This document shows, one piece after another, positions 53,611 to 61,526 of a stretch of DNA of 64,000 nt. Position numbers and translations under genes: made by a program. Under the pieces are notes generated by a model that had not been told where the DNA came from, made no database searches, and saw only the letters and a list, made by a program, of their open reading frames with translations. The number at the start of each line of letters is the position of its first letter. The stretch's first letter is position 1. The stretch comes from Sulfitobacter indolifex (lineage in GTDB: Bacteria > Pseudomonadota > Alphaproteobacteria > Rhodobacterales > Rhodobacteraceae), in NCBI RefSeq assembly GCF_022788655.1, contig NZ_CP084955.1, positions 96,517 through 160,516 on the forward strand, given 5' to 3'.

Positions 53611-54038
53611 TGTGGCGCCAGTTGTTGCGGTTCGGGATGGTCGGTCTGCTCGCGACCTTCGTTCACATGATGATCGGCTTTCTGCTGATCCAGTCGACCT
53701 GGCATCCTCTTTTGGCGAACCTGTTCGCCTTCACAATCGCTTTCGTGGTCAGCTTCATCGGCCATCTCGGATTTTCCTTTGCCGATCAGGAAGTCAGCGC
53801 ATCAAGCGCGCTGTGGAAATTTGCGCTTGTCGCCCTGATCGGCTTTGCCTTTAACGAAGTGCTTCTGATCATGTTGCTATCCGAAGGGGATCTATCTGAC
53901 ACAGTGAGCCTGTGGATCTCAACCGGTTCCGCGGCGGTTTTGACTTTTGCACTCAGCAGATTGTGGGCGTTTCGCACCCCGCACAAAGCCGGCGGGCCGG
54001 TCGATGTGGATCCGTCTGCCAATCTAACCAATCAGTAA
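53610..54038 (+). CDS. GtrA-family membrane protein
   Basis: 142 residues, four helices: LLRFGMVGLLATFVHMMIGFLLIQ, NLFAFTIAFVVSFIGHLGFSF, LWKFALVALIGFAFNEVLLIMLL and WISTGSAAVLTFALSRLWAF. GtrA proteins are thought to flip polyprenyl-phosphate sugars. The TGATG junction with the GT2 gene shows coupling. Together GT2, GtrA and the GT39 enzyme form a complete path from cytoplasmic sugar to periplasmic transfer. Confidence 0.9.
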   Translation: MWRQLLRFGMVGLLATFVHMMIGFLLIQSTWHPLLANLFAFTIAFVVSFIGHLGFSFADQEVSASSALWKFALVALIGFAFNEVLLIMLLSEGDLSDTVSLWISTGSAAVLTFALSRLWAFRTPHKAGGPVDVDPSANLTNQ

Positions 54039-54125
54039 TCTGGTGGAGACGTTCCCGGCTACAAGGGTCGGTTATCTCTTAAGGCGAGGCTCCAGTTGGG
54101 GGCCGTGCAAGACAGGAAGACCACG

Positions 54126-54464
54126 ATGAAACATATGATTTCCCTTACAGCAATGATTGTCGCAGGCACCGTCGCAACGACCGGAATGGCTTTGGCTGAG
54201 ACCGATGATGCGAACGAGATGGCGATGTTCTCTGAAGCGCAAATCGACATCCAGAAAGCACTTACGGTTGCTTTGGATGCGATGGATGGAAAGATCGCCT
54301 CAATTGAATTTGAAAGCGAGGATGGCAAGGCGGTCTACGAGGCGGTCGCCGTCGCACCGGACGGGGCTATGACCGAGATTCTGATCGATGTAAATGACGG
54401 CACCGTGATCGCTCAAGGCCCCTATGGGGACGATGATGACGAAGAAGATGACGACAATGACTGA
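54126..54464 (+). CDS. Exported PepSY-like protein
   Basis: The start at this ATG gives a signal peptide KHMISLTAMIVAGTVATTGMALAE; an upstream Met lacks one. 112 residues: a PepSY-like unit (EAQIDIQKALTVALDAMDGKIASIEFESEDGKAVYEAVAVAPDGAMTEILIDVNDGTVI) and a tail of almost only Asp and Glu (DDDDEEDDDND). PepSY proteins are small periplasmic factors often found next to two-component systems that sense cations. The acidic tail could bind divalent cations. Confidence 0.82.
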   Translation: MKHMISLTAMIVAGTVATTGMALAETDDANEMAMFSEAQIDIQKALTVALDAMDGKIASIEFESEDGKAVYEAVAVAPDGAMTEILIDVNDGTVIAQGPYGDDDDEEDDDND

Positions 54465-54569
54465 GTCCACCTCAGCGCGGCACAGCGTCATCGCGGTGCC
54501 GCGCTGGACGTCTTCCCTGCCTACCCTCGCATGCCACACCAACGGTCTCATCGGCGCCTTACCAAATAG

Positions 54570-54580
54570 TAATGTTACGG
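54570..54580 (+). promoter_or_regulatory. Motif shared with the regulator/glycosyltransferase region
   Basis: TAATGTTACGG, 52 bases before the phosphoesterase ATG, repeats TAATATTACGG of the palindrome at 51015 with one change. Candidate site for the response regulator at 50282. Confidence 0.35.
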
Positions 54581-54631
54581 TAAGAGTCTGATCAGTCGGC
54601 AAACTCTACAGCTTCAGTTAAGGAGAGCCCG

Positions 54632-55660
54632 ATGAATAAGACCGTCTTTCGAACCCTGCTGGCGTCAGCAACGGCCCTCGTTCTGATCGGCGGAACCGAA
54701 GGACAGATTTTTTCCATCGCGGGTTCCGGCATCCGGTCACTGGCCAGCCCCTCGCAATCGCAGTTATTCGACAATAACCGGGTCCACAAACTGGATGTGA
54801 CGCTGCCTTTCTCTGTTTTGGCAGCAGGTGACATCGCCTCTTGTGCAGGCAGGGGTTATCTCAGCCGAATGGACAGAAACCTGCGCTATGCGGTTGGTCT
54901 CCCTCGAGCGAAGACGGTGCCGAACGAGGGCATGATAGAAACCACAGCGATCTTGGAGCAATACCCCGAGACGATGGTGCTCGCCCTGGGGGATCTGGTC
55001 TACAGACGCGGCGAAGCCGTGGGCTTTGAAGATTGCTACGACCCTTATTGGGGAGCTGCATGGGCCCGCACATGGCCAACCCCCGGAAACCACGAATACC
55101 AATCACCTTTTGCCTATGCCTATTACGACTACTGGCAAGATCGTGCAGGGCCAGACCGAAACGGCTATTACGCCCTGAAAGCCGGGAACTGGTTGATCCT
55201 GTCGCTGAACAGCGAGATTGATGCGTCCCCAGGGTCTGCACAGGCAGAATGGGTAAAAGAAGTGCTCGCAGCGCACATGGACAGTTGCGCCGCGGCATAT
55301 TTCCACAAACCCGCATATTCGAGCGTGACGCGCAGCCGAACTGACAGTGCGCGGGCGCTGTTCCGGCTTGTCGCTGACGCAGGCGTCCGTTTTGTCTTGC
55401 ATGGCCATAACCACTTCTACGAACGCACTGTGCCACTTAATGCTGATGGCAAGCCGACAAAGGACGGCACGATCGCCTTTGTGGTAGGGGCCGGCGGCAA
55501 GTCGACACGGGGCAACATTGAGCCTGCGGCCTTCTCCGAGCGGCTGATTACAGGGACGATGGGCATGTTGAAGCTGACCTTCAAAGATAAAGCGGCCAGC
55601 TGGACCTACCTCACCGGTTCCGGATCGACGGAAACAGACAGTGGCACGATCCAATGTTGA
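54632..55660 (+). CDS. Exported metallophosphoesterase, purple acid phosphatase-like
   Basis: 342 residues with an N-terminal signal/anchor helix (VFRTLLASATALVLIGGTEG). AAGGAGAG precedes the ATG. The metal-site motifs of calcineurin-like enzymes follow in order: LAAGDIASC (near 66), LALGDLVY, TPGNHEY (His of the NHE motif), FHKPAYS, and FVLHGHNHFYER. The tail HGHNHFYERT with GAGGKSTRG is characteristic of purple acid phosphatase-like phosphodiesterases. It acts outside the inner membrane, perhaps on phosphate groups of lipids or on the polyprenyl-phosphate carrier made by its neighbours (inference). Confidence 0.88.
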   Translation: MNKTVFRTLLASATALVLIGGTEGQIFSIAGSGIRSLASPSQSQLFDNNRVHKLDVTLPFSVLAAGDIASCAGRGYLSRMDRNLRYAVGLPRAKTVPNEGMIETTAILEQYPETMVLALGDLVYRRGEAVGFEDCYDPYWGAAWARTWPTPGNHEYQSPFAYAYYDYWQDRAGPDRNGYYALKAGNWLILSLNSEIDASPGSAQAEWVKEVLAAHMDSCAAAYFHKPAYSSVTRSRTDSARALFRLVADAGVRFVLHGHNHFYERTVPLNADGKPTKDGTIAFVVGAGGKSTRGNIEPAAFSERLITGTMGMLKLTFKDKAASWTYLTGSGSTETDSGTIQC

Positions 55661-55699
55661 TACCCGCAACTCTGCAAAACCTATCAAAAAGGTTCGACT

Positions 55700-56299
55700 A
55701 TGTTTGACTTCATCACCTCGCTACTGGCTTCCATGGGCAGCCTCGGCGTTGCAGCCCTGATGCTGATCGAGAACGTCTTCCCCCCAATCCCTTCGGAAGT
55801 CATCATGCCCTTCGCTGGCTATCTCGCGGCGAGCGGTGATCTCTCTTTCGTCAGCGTCGTTATCGCTGGCACGATCGGTTCAGTGGCCGGAGCATTCCTA
55901 TGGTATTGGATCGGCACATTGGCATCCGAAGCACGATTGCGCAGGTTCATCGCGCGGCACGGCAGGTGGCTGACTATCTCAGAGCGGGACCTCGACCGGT
56001 CCCTTGCGTGGTTTCGGCGCAATGGCGGCATGGCGGTGTTTCTGGGCCGGATGGTGCCGGGGGTCCGAACGCTCATATCCGTCCCCGCTGGTATGACGGG
56101 AATGCCGCTATTGCCGTTTCTTCTCTACACCGGGTTGGGCAGCTTGCTTTGGACGGCCGCCCTCACCGTATCGGGCTATTTGCTTGAGGCACAGTTTGCC
56201 AAGGTTGAGACGTGGATCAATCCAGTGACAAACGTCCTGCTGCTGGGCCTTCTCGCGCTTTATGTTTGGCGGTTGCTTCGTCCCAAGGCAGAAAGATGA
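55700..56299 (+). CDS. DedA-family membrane protein
   Basis: 199 residues. The family motifs are ENVFPPIPSEVIMPFAGYLAASG (residues 24-46, acidic re-entrant loop) and FLGRMVPGVRTLISVPAGMTGMP (about 115-137, the F/Y-x-GR-x2-P-x2-R-x9-AG motif). DedA proteins flip polyprenyl phosphate or phospholipids and are needed for resistance to cationic peptides. Its ATGA overlap with the DUF2127 gene and closeness to the phosphoesterase place it in the envelope-lipid set. Confidence 0.92.
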   Translation: MFDFITSLLASMGSLGVAALMLIENVFPPIPSEVIMPFAGYLAASGDLSFVSVVIAGTIGSVAGAFLWYWIGTLASEARLRRFIARHGRWLTISERDLDRSLAWFRRNGGMAVFLGRMVPGVRTLISVPAGMTGMPLLPFLLYTGLGSLLWTAALTVSGYLLEAQFAKVETWINPVTNVLLLGLLALYVWRLLRPKAER

Positions 56300-56787
56300 C
56301 AGCGTTAAAACAGCATAATTCAAAAAGCCTGAACCACCGATTATTTGCGGTGACCCTTTTTGCAAAAGCAGTCTTGGGCGTTCTTCAATTGGCAATGGCT
56401 GCGGCGATCTTCGCGGGAGCAGTAGATCGCCTTCCTGCTCTCACCCAATGGTACTTTCGCACAGAGCTCGCGGAAGATCCGAACGATTTCCTCGCCACCC
56501 GCGCCTTCTCGCTCGTCGGTGTCATCCCGACATCGGATCTAAATTTCTATACCACCTACTTTCTGGCGCATGGCGGGCTTCATATCGCTATTGTTGCGGC
56601 CCTGCTTTACGGCGCAGCATGGGCGCATCGTGCCGCAGTCTACGTGCTTTGGGCGTTTGTCATCTATCAGTTGTTCGAATAGCTCACTGTTGGCGGCATG
56701 GCTCTGCTGGTTCTGACTGCGATTGATCTGACGGTCATCTATGTCACTGTACGCGAACAGCGCAGCCGTGCGTCGTGGGGGCCCTAA
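56296..56787 (+). pseudogene. DUF2127 membrane protein with in-frame TAG
   Basis: From the ATG overlapping the DedA stop, 128 residues read as DUF2127: HRLFAVTLFAKAVLGVLQLAMAAAIF, SDLNFYTTYFLAHGGLHIAIVAALLYG, WAHRAAVYVLWAFVIYQLFE. A TAG at 56680 interrupts where the family has Trp. The same frame then gives LTVGGMALLVLTAIDLTVIYVTVREQRS to a TAA, which is the usual last helix. One TGG-to-TAG change explains it. The shortened protein lacks the final helix; partial function is possible. Confidence 0.75.
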
Positions 56788-57159
56788 CGTAAAAATTGCA
56801 GCGCTTTCAATGCGCCTGATCTTGACCGGCGAAGCAAATTGTCACCCTGACTAAAGCCTTCAGCCTAACAGAGAAAAATCGTGCATTTCGTTATAGAAAC
56901 CTAACTCTTCGAAGCGTTTCTCGTCGCCCCCTCTGCCGCGCTCACGTCAATCTTTTCTAAGTCGGGATGCGGCACGTCAACTCGAACCTCGCGACATTCA
57001 AACGCACCCTCCTCGTCGTCTTCGCATTGGGTTTGCTGATCTGCCTTCGACGTGGCTCTGGAACAGAACAATGTCTGATGAGTTGGACCCGAGCGTTCTG
57101 TGGGCGCATTCAAAAGGACTGAACGTCGATGGTCAGACCTGATATTAAAAAGGTCCGTT
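56788..57159. other. Intergenic stretch before the polyketide synthase gene
   Basis: Contains the synthase promoter. A 70-codon minus-strand ORF (56901-57113) encodes an acidic Cys-containing peptide with VRVDVPHPDLEKIDVSAAEG; no ribosome site or family is seen, so I do not call it. AAAAAGGTCC just before the synthase ATG is its ribosome site. Confidence 0.4.
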
Positions 57160-58224
57160 ATGTCGATCTATCTTCACAGTCTTGCTACGGCGCTGCCGCC
57201 TTATTGCCTAAACCAATCGGATGTACGCGACCGAGCTGCCCTCATTTTTAGGGACAGATATCCGCAGTTCGGACGGCTTTCTCGCACCTTTGATACGGCC
57301 GGAATCGACCAGCGGCATTCCGTCGTGCCAATGGACTGGTTTTCCCAAGACCACGGCTGGGCCGATCGCAACTCGGCCTTTATGACCGGGGCCAGGCAAA
57401 TGTTCATCGACGCGGCTCAGGGCGCGCTGATTGAGGCTGGGTGGCGCGGTGCAGACGTAGATTGTGTCGTCACCGTCTGCTCGACCGGGATCGCGACCCC
57501 CTCACTCGACGCGCAGGCCCTGACCGAAATGGGCTTTCGCGAGGACATCATGCGCGTACCTGTCTTTGGGCTCGGCTGCGCGGGCGGTGTCTCAGGGCTG
57601 TCCACAGCACAGACGATCGCGGCGGGACTGCCCGGCGCAAAAGTGCTCCTGGTGGTGGTTGAAGCTTGTTCACTGTCATTCCGCGCGGACCGTCTGCAAA
57701 AGGCCGATATCATCGCCACGGTGCTCTTCGGCGACGGTTCGGCGGCGGCCTGCATCAGTGACACGCCCCCCACAACCGGCAAGACTGTCACGGTGTCCCG
57801 TGGTCATCAAAAGACATGGCCTGACACGCTCCAGATCATGGGGTGGAACGTGGATGAGACCGGCTTCGGCGTGGTCTTCGACCGATCAATCCCGGATTTT
57901 GTCAAAACCGAGTTCGCCGCCGCGACCGACAGCGCGCTGAAGGCTGCTAACCTGAACCACGCGCAGATTGACCGATACGTCTGCCATCCGGGCGGTGCCA
58001 AAGTGGTTGATGCCATTGAAGGTGCGTTGCATCTGGACCAAGGCTCTCTGGACGCTGAGCGCAGCACCCTGCGCCGTGCGGGCAACATGTCGGCGCCGAC
58101 GGTGATGTTTGTCATGCAAAAGGTAATTGATGCGGGCCAGAGTGGGCAGATGATGGCCTGCGCGCTTGGCCCGGGGTTCACAGCTTCTTTCTTGCCGTTT
58201 CACGTGTCCAAGCGGGCGGCTTGA
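57160..58224 (+). CDS. Type III polyketide synthase (chalcone/alkylpyrone synthase-like)
   Basis: 354 residues, thiolase fold. The catalytic triad is C140 (PVFGLGCAGGVSGL), H276 (DRYVCHPGGAKV) and N309 (RRAGNMSAPTVMFV). The N-terminal IDQRHSVVPMDWF and the CSTGIATPSLDAQ block are typical of bacterial family members such as ArsB/SrsA-type alkylpyrone or alkylresorcinol synthases. It extends an acyl-CoA with malonyl-CoA units and closes the ring. The next gene, a methyltransferase-like protein overlapping by 1 base, is the usual partner that methylates the product. Confidence 0.92.
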   Translation: MSIYLHSLATALPPYCLNQSDVRDRAALIFRDRYPQFGRLSRTFDTAGIDQRHSVVPMDWFSQDHGWADRNSAFMTGARQMFIDAAQGALIEAGWRGADVDCVVTVCSTGIATPSLDAQALTEMGFREDIMRVPVFGLGCAGGVSGLSTAQTIAAGLPGAKVLLVVVEACSLSFRADRLQKADIIATVLFGDGSAAACISDTPPTTGKTVTVSRGHQKTWPDTLQIMGWNVDETGFGVVFDRSIPDFVKTEFAAATDSALKAANLNHAQIDRYVCHPGGAKVVDAIEGALHLDQGSLDAERSTLRRAGNMSAPTVMFVMQKVIDAGQSGQMMACALGPGFTASFLPFHVSKRAA

Positions 58225-58721
58225 TGGAGTTGGCGACGGCTCTTTTCCTCGCGTTCATCATCCTGCAACGGCTGAGCGAGTTGGTCATTGCGCGGCGCAA
58301 TACGGCGCGATTGCTGGATAGGGGTGCCTACGAGGTGGGGGCGGCGCATTACCCGGTGATGGTCGCGCTGCACAGCGCTTGGGTCGTCTGTCTTATGTTA
58401 TTTGGCTATGATGAGCATCTGTCCTATGGCTGGCTTGCGGCCTTTGCCCTGCTTCAGATCATGCGCCTGTGGATTCTGACCTCGCTTGGCAGCCGCTGGA
58501 CTACCCGGATCATCATCCTCGAAGAGCCGCTGGTGGTGCGCGGCCCGTTCAAATACCTCTCTCACCCGAACTACATGCTTGTTGTGGCCGAGATCATCGT
58601 GGCCCCCATGGTGCTCGGCCTCGTCTGGGTCGCTTTGGTGTTCAGCCTGCTTAACGCGGCGATGCTTTGGGTGCGTATCGGGGTCGAACACAAGGCACTT
58701 GCCCCGCTGCGGGCCGGATAG
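58224..58721 (+). CDS. Isoprenylcysteine carboxyl methyltransferase-like protein
   Basis: 165 residues, four or five helices. Family parts are LQRLSELVIARRNTARLL near the N-terminus and the SAM-site segment GRSRWTTRIIILEE-like (LGSRWTTRIIILEEPLVVRGPFKYLSHPNYMLVVAEI) with RHPNY-type SHPNY, followed by WVRIGVEHKAL. Such proteins beside type III synthases methylate alkylpyrones or resorcinols (BpsB/SrsB-like role). The TGATG junction shows coupling to the synthase. Confidence 0.88.
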   Translation: MELATALFLAFIILQRLSELVIARRNTARLLDRGAYEVGAAHYPVMVALHSAWVVCLMLFGYDEHLSYGWLAAFALLQIMRLWILTSLGSRWTTRIIILEEPLVVRGPFKYLSHPNYMLVVAEIIVAPMVLGLVWVALVFSLLNAAMLWVRIGVEHKALAPLRAG

Positions 58722-58722
58722 A

Positions 58723-58930
58723 GTGTCTCTTGGGATCGGGTTTGGCGCGGAACGCATTGGCCTTCTGGCGCTGAGGCTTCCAAAGGCCGCCACGGTTGTC
58801 TTTATGGCTCTCATGGCATTCATCGCGCTCAGCTTGCCGCGTGTGACTTTTGACGAAGACATCCACCGGGCGTTTCTATCCGACGACGTTGCGCAGGAAC
58901 AGGATTTGAACGGGCTCGCCGCCGCCACGA
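58723..58930 (+). pseudogene. N-terminal fragment of an MMPL/RND-type exporter
   Basis: A GTG just after the methyltransferase stop starts SLGIGFGAERIGLLALRLPKAATVVFMALMAFIALSLPRVTFDEDIHRAFLSDD. This is the first helix and start of the periplasmic domain of MMPL exporters found after such synthase pairs. Within about 15 further residues the match ends and sequence runs into the 3' end of the H-NS-like gene on the other strand. The remaining 700 or so residues are missing, so a deletion or rearrangement end lies near 58900-58940. Confidence 0.7.
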
Positions 58931-58944
58931 GTCCCCAGTTCTCT

Positions 58945-59301
58945 TCAATTTTTTATGCGCATCGCCTCGGGGTCCATGCCGGTTGCAATTTGCTCACGGT
59001 ACCAGTTGGGCTGTCGCCCTTTCCCAGTCCAGGTCTGATTCGTGTCTTCCGGGTTAAAGAAAACCGGCTTTGACTGTTTCTTGGCCGCCTTTGCTTTAGT
59101 TTTCCTTTTCTTGGGAACCAGCGCGGCGGTTTCGGTAATATCGTTTAGCGAAAAACCGAACTCGGCAGCAGCTTTGGTCGCCGCTTTCTTCGCCTCTCTT
59201 TGATCCCGAGCCTGTACAGACGACAATGCTTTCTTGACGTCTGCCAACAGCTTTTCAAGCTCTTTGCGCGACAGGGCTTTCAGCTCGTTTTTATCGAACA
59301 T
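58945..59301 (-). CDS. H-NS/HvrA-family nucleoid protein
   Basis: 118 residues. The N-terminal oligomerising coiled coil is LKALSRKELEKLLADVKKALSSVQARDQREAKKAA. A basic linker (PKKRKTKAKAAKKQSKP) leads to the C-terminal H-NS DNA-binding motif: FFNPEDTNQTWTGKGRQPNWYREQIATGMDPEAM. These proteins bind AT-rich DNA in the minor groove and silence acquired genes; in Rhodobacter HvrA also affects photosynthesis and nitrogen genes. Plasmid-borne copies can silence their own cargo. It lies at the edge of the truncated polyketide cluster. Confidence 0.9.
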   Translation of the reverse strand: MFDKNELKALSRKELEKLLADVKKALSSVQARDQREAKKAATKAAAEFGFSLNDITETAALVPKKRKTKAKAAKKQSKPVFFNPEDTNQTWTGKGRQPNWYREQIATGMDPEAMRIKN

Positions 59302-59451
59302 GCAATTCTTTCATTAGTTTGCTGATCTGAACACTTGAAACGCTTCATATGCCCGATGATTTAACTATTCAATATATTGATGTAGGGCATCTGCCCTAAT
59401 CAGATCAGTTGCCCTGATTTCAGTCGCGCGGAGCGTCCTGAAAATTTTATG

Positions 59452-59829
59452 TCACTCGACGCGAGCCAGCAATGTCTTGGCTTCATAGCGAAGCCTGTCT
59501 GGCTCCATAGGCTTCTCTAAAACCACCACGGCCATTTGCTGAAACGGATTGTACGCACCGAGACTTCTGGCTCTACCGCTCAAGATAATAATCGGCGTCG
59601 TTGCTGTCTCCGAAATTTTACGCAGCTCAAGTATGAACTCGAAGCCGCCCATAGTCGGCATCGCTATATCAACGATGATTAAATCCGGCTTTAGACCTTG
59701 AATGGATGCTAAGGCGTCAAAGGCGTTTTTGACGGATGTAACTGTAACCTCATCATCCTTCTCGAAGGTCGCTCGGACGATATCCAAAATGATTGGGTCG
59801 TCATCCACATGGAGGATTCGTTTAGCCAT
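59452..59829 (-). CDS. Single-domain response regulator
   Basis: 125 residues, receiver only: RILHVDDDPIILDIVRATFEK, phospho-acceptor D54 in LIIVDIAMPTMGG, PIIILSGRA with the Ser switch, and VLEKPMEPDRL with the Lys. No output domain. It could pass phosphate in a relay or bind a partner. The Met four codons into the frame is preferred. No kinase gene adjoins it. Confidence 0.9.
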   Translation of the reverse strand: MAKRILHVDDDPIILDIVRATFEKDDEVTVTSVKNAFDALASIQGLKPDLIIVDIAMPTMGGFEFILELRKISETATTPIIILSGRARSLGAYNPFQQMAVVVLEKPMEPDRLRYEAKTLLARVE

Positions 59830-59951
59830 ATAGGTACGCAAAAATTATCATGGTCGCTCCTGTCTCGGCCTCGCCACTACAGTATCTTTGACGCAAACGC
59901 GACAGCTTTACCTTTTCGATCTGAGTGAACGTTGCAAGGCAGAACTTGGAG

Positions 59952-60542
59952 CTATTGTGCCAAGCCCGCATCCGTCAATTGCTCTTGATCCGGAAGGTCG
60001 CGCAGGCTTTCAAGATCGAACGCGATCAAAAACTGTTCTGTCGTCACAAACGTATAAGGCGCCCCCCTTTGAGGCGCCCGTGGTCCCATTCCAATCAGAT
60101 TGCGCGCATGCAGCCGCCCGATCAGGTCCCGGCTAATCTCTTTGCCAAAAATATCCTTCAACCCGTCTCGGGTAAGAGGCTGATGATATGCGATGGCCGC
60201 CAGCACTGCGACGTCGAATTCATTCAAGTCGAGCAGTTGATCCCCCACGTCGGCCGCCGCGCGGATCGCGGGGGCGTAGGCAGATCGCGTGCGCATCATC
60301 CAGCCACCCGCCACCTCAGCGACTTCAAATGCGCGTCCGTCCAAATCGGAGGCCAGGTCCTCAATGAGCAGATCGACTGCCGCCCCCTGCCCTACAACCC
60401 GCATCAAATCCTCTCGCGGCACAGGTGAGGCAGAGGCAAAAAGCACAGCCTCAATCCTTCGCATCCATTCCCGCCAGCGCAGCTCTGGCAGAAGGTGGGC
60501 AAGCTCACGGTCAAGCTCTGCCTCAGAGCGATCCTTCGCCAT
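59952..60542 (-). CDS. ScpB-like winged-helix protein paired with DUF1403
   Basis: 196 residues starting 1 base after the DUF1403 stop; a longer frame upstream overlaps that gene and is not used. The first winged helix is REWMRRIEAVLFASASPVPREDLMRVVG and AFEVAEVAGGWMMRTRSAYAPAIRAA. The second is LDLNEFDVAVLAAIAYHQPLTRDGLKDIFGKEISRDLIGRLHARNLIG. This is the ScpB fold, the SMC-ScpAB (condensin) kite subunit. No scpA or smc is in the window. Plasmid-type ScpB relatives beside DUF1403 occur in Rhodobacterales and Rhizobiales. Confidence 0.85.
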   Translation of the reverse strand: MAKDRSEAELDRELAHLLPELRWREWMRRIEAVLFASASPVPREDLMRVVGQGAAVDLLIEDLASDLDGRAFEVAEVAGGWMMRTRSAYAPAIRAAADVGDQLLDLNEFDVAVLAAIAYHQPLTRDGLKDIFGKEISRDLIGRLHARNLIGMGPRAPQRGAPYTFVTTEQFLIAFDLESLRDLPDQEQLTDAGLAQ

Positions 60543-60543
60543 G

Positions 60544-61428
60544 TTATACTCCGTAGAGCCGGAACGTGTCGCGGCCGGTGAGTTCGCGCACGGCACCCAG
60601 GTCCACAAGCCTGTCACAAAGGCGCCGTGCCGCGCGAGGCGGCAGAGGCAGCTCTGCTGCTGCGACGGCATCGCGGGTCAAAAACATCTCGACGGCTTCC
60701 CCAGCCCCCTTGGCACGTAGCTTCGGCGCAACGGCGACGAGATGCGCCGTCTTTCGCAATAGGTCAGCTGCCAAACGCGCAGCTTCGATACAGGCGACAC
60801 GTACAGCTTGATGACAGGCACCCTCCAGCTCAGTCCCCAGCTTGCGCAGATCTGCCGGTTTCAAGCCTATCGCGAACAGCGGTGTGATGTGACGCCAACC
60901 GAGCGCCTGTGCCAACGCGGCATCCGCCAAAGCTAAAGCCAACCGCGCTGACCTCGGGGCTACGGCCAAAACCCTTTCTAACACCTGCGCAGCGCGCGCA
61001 ACTGGATTACCTTGCCCTACCGCGCACCACTCGGCGATCTGCCCAGCCTCGTAGGTTGGAAAAGCACGCTGCAATGATTTGAACGTAACTGGCCGCGCCA
61101 CCGCTCTTTGCCAGCTGAGATAGATGTCGCCTGCCGGACCTGCCAAATCCCCGGGGCGCAGAAAATGAATAGCATCGCGCAGGTCCCCAACCCGCTCCGG
61201 ACGTCCGGAAAATTTGACGCAGGCCTCAGCTGCGCGCAACGTTAACCGCGCGCGCATCAGCGTTTGATGCACATCGTCCCGCGCCATCAGGAGGTGCAGG
61301 TGACTCAATGCCGCGCCGGATAAAAAGGCCACATCTTCAAGGTTTTCCGGACGTCCTGAGATGACCCACGACGGCATGCAAGGTATTGTCTTAAAATGAA
61401 CGATGTCGCCAGCGCGGGATAAATCCAT
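60544..61428 (-). CDS. DUF1403 family protein
   Basis: 294 residues, mostly helical and Ala-rich. Family blocks: LEDVAFLSGAALSHLHLLMARDDVHQTLMRARLTLRAAEACVKFSGRPERVGDLRDAIHFLRPGDLAGPAG, ALALADAALAQALGWRHITPLF, and a C-terminal winged-helix-like end LPPRAARRLCDRLVDLGAVRELTGRDTFRLYGV. Function unknown. It is always seen with the ScpB-like gene in such loci, so the two may form a chromosome- or plasmid-maintenance pair. The IS3 element lies 99 bases upstream and may have displaced its promoter. Confidence 0.88.
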   Translation of the reverse strand: MDLSRAGDIVHFKTIPCMPSWVISGRPENLEDVAFLSGAALSHLHLLMARDDVHQTLMRARLTLRAAEACVKFSGRPERVGDLRDAIHFLRPGDLAGPAGDIYLSWQRAVARPVTFKSLQRAFPTYEAGQIAEWCAVGQGNPVARAAQVLERVLAVAPRSARLALALADAALAQALGWRHITPLFAIGLKPADLRKLGTELEGACHQAVRVACIEAARLAADLLRKTAHLVAVAPKLRAKGAGEAVEMFLTRDAVAAAELPLPPRAARRLCDRLVDLGAVRELTGRDTFRLYGV

Positions 61429-61526
61429 TTAATCGCACTACATCAAAACGGCGGTTTAGGCTACAAAATTATGCCCAAACCGCCCCACGTTATCGCTTGT
61501 AGTTAAGTCCAATAAGTTTACCACTT

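Noticed and set aside
56901..57113. 70-codon minus-strand ORF before the polyketide synthase
   Set aside because: No ribosome site, no recognised motif; kept only as a note in the intergenic entry.
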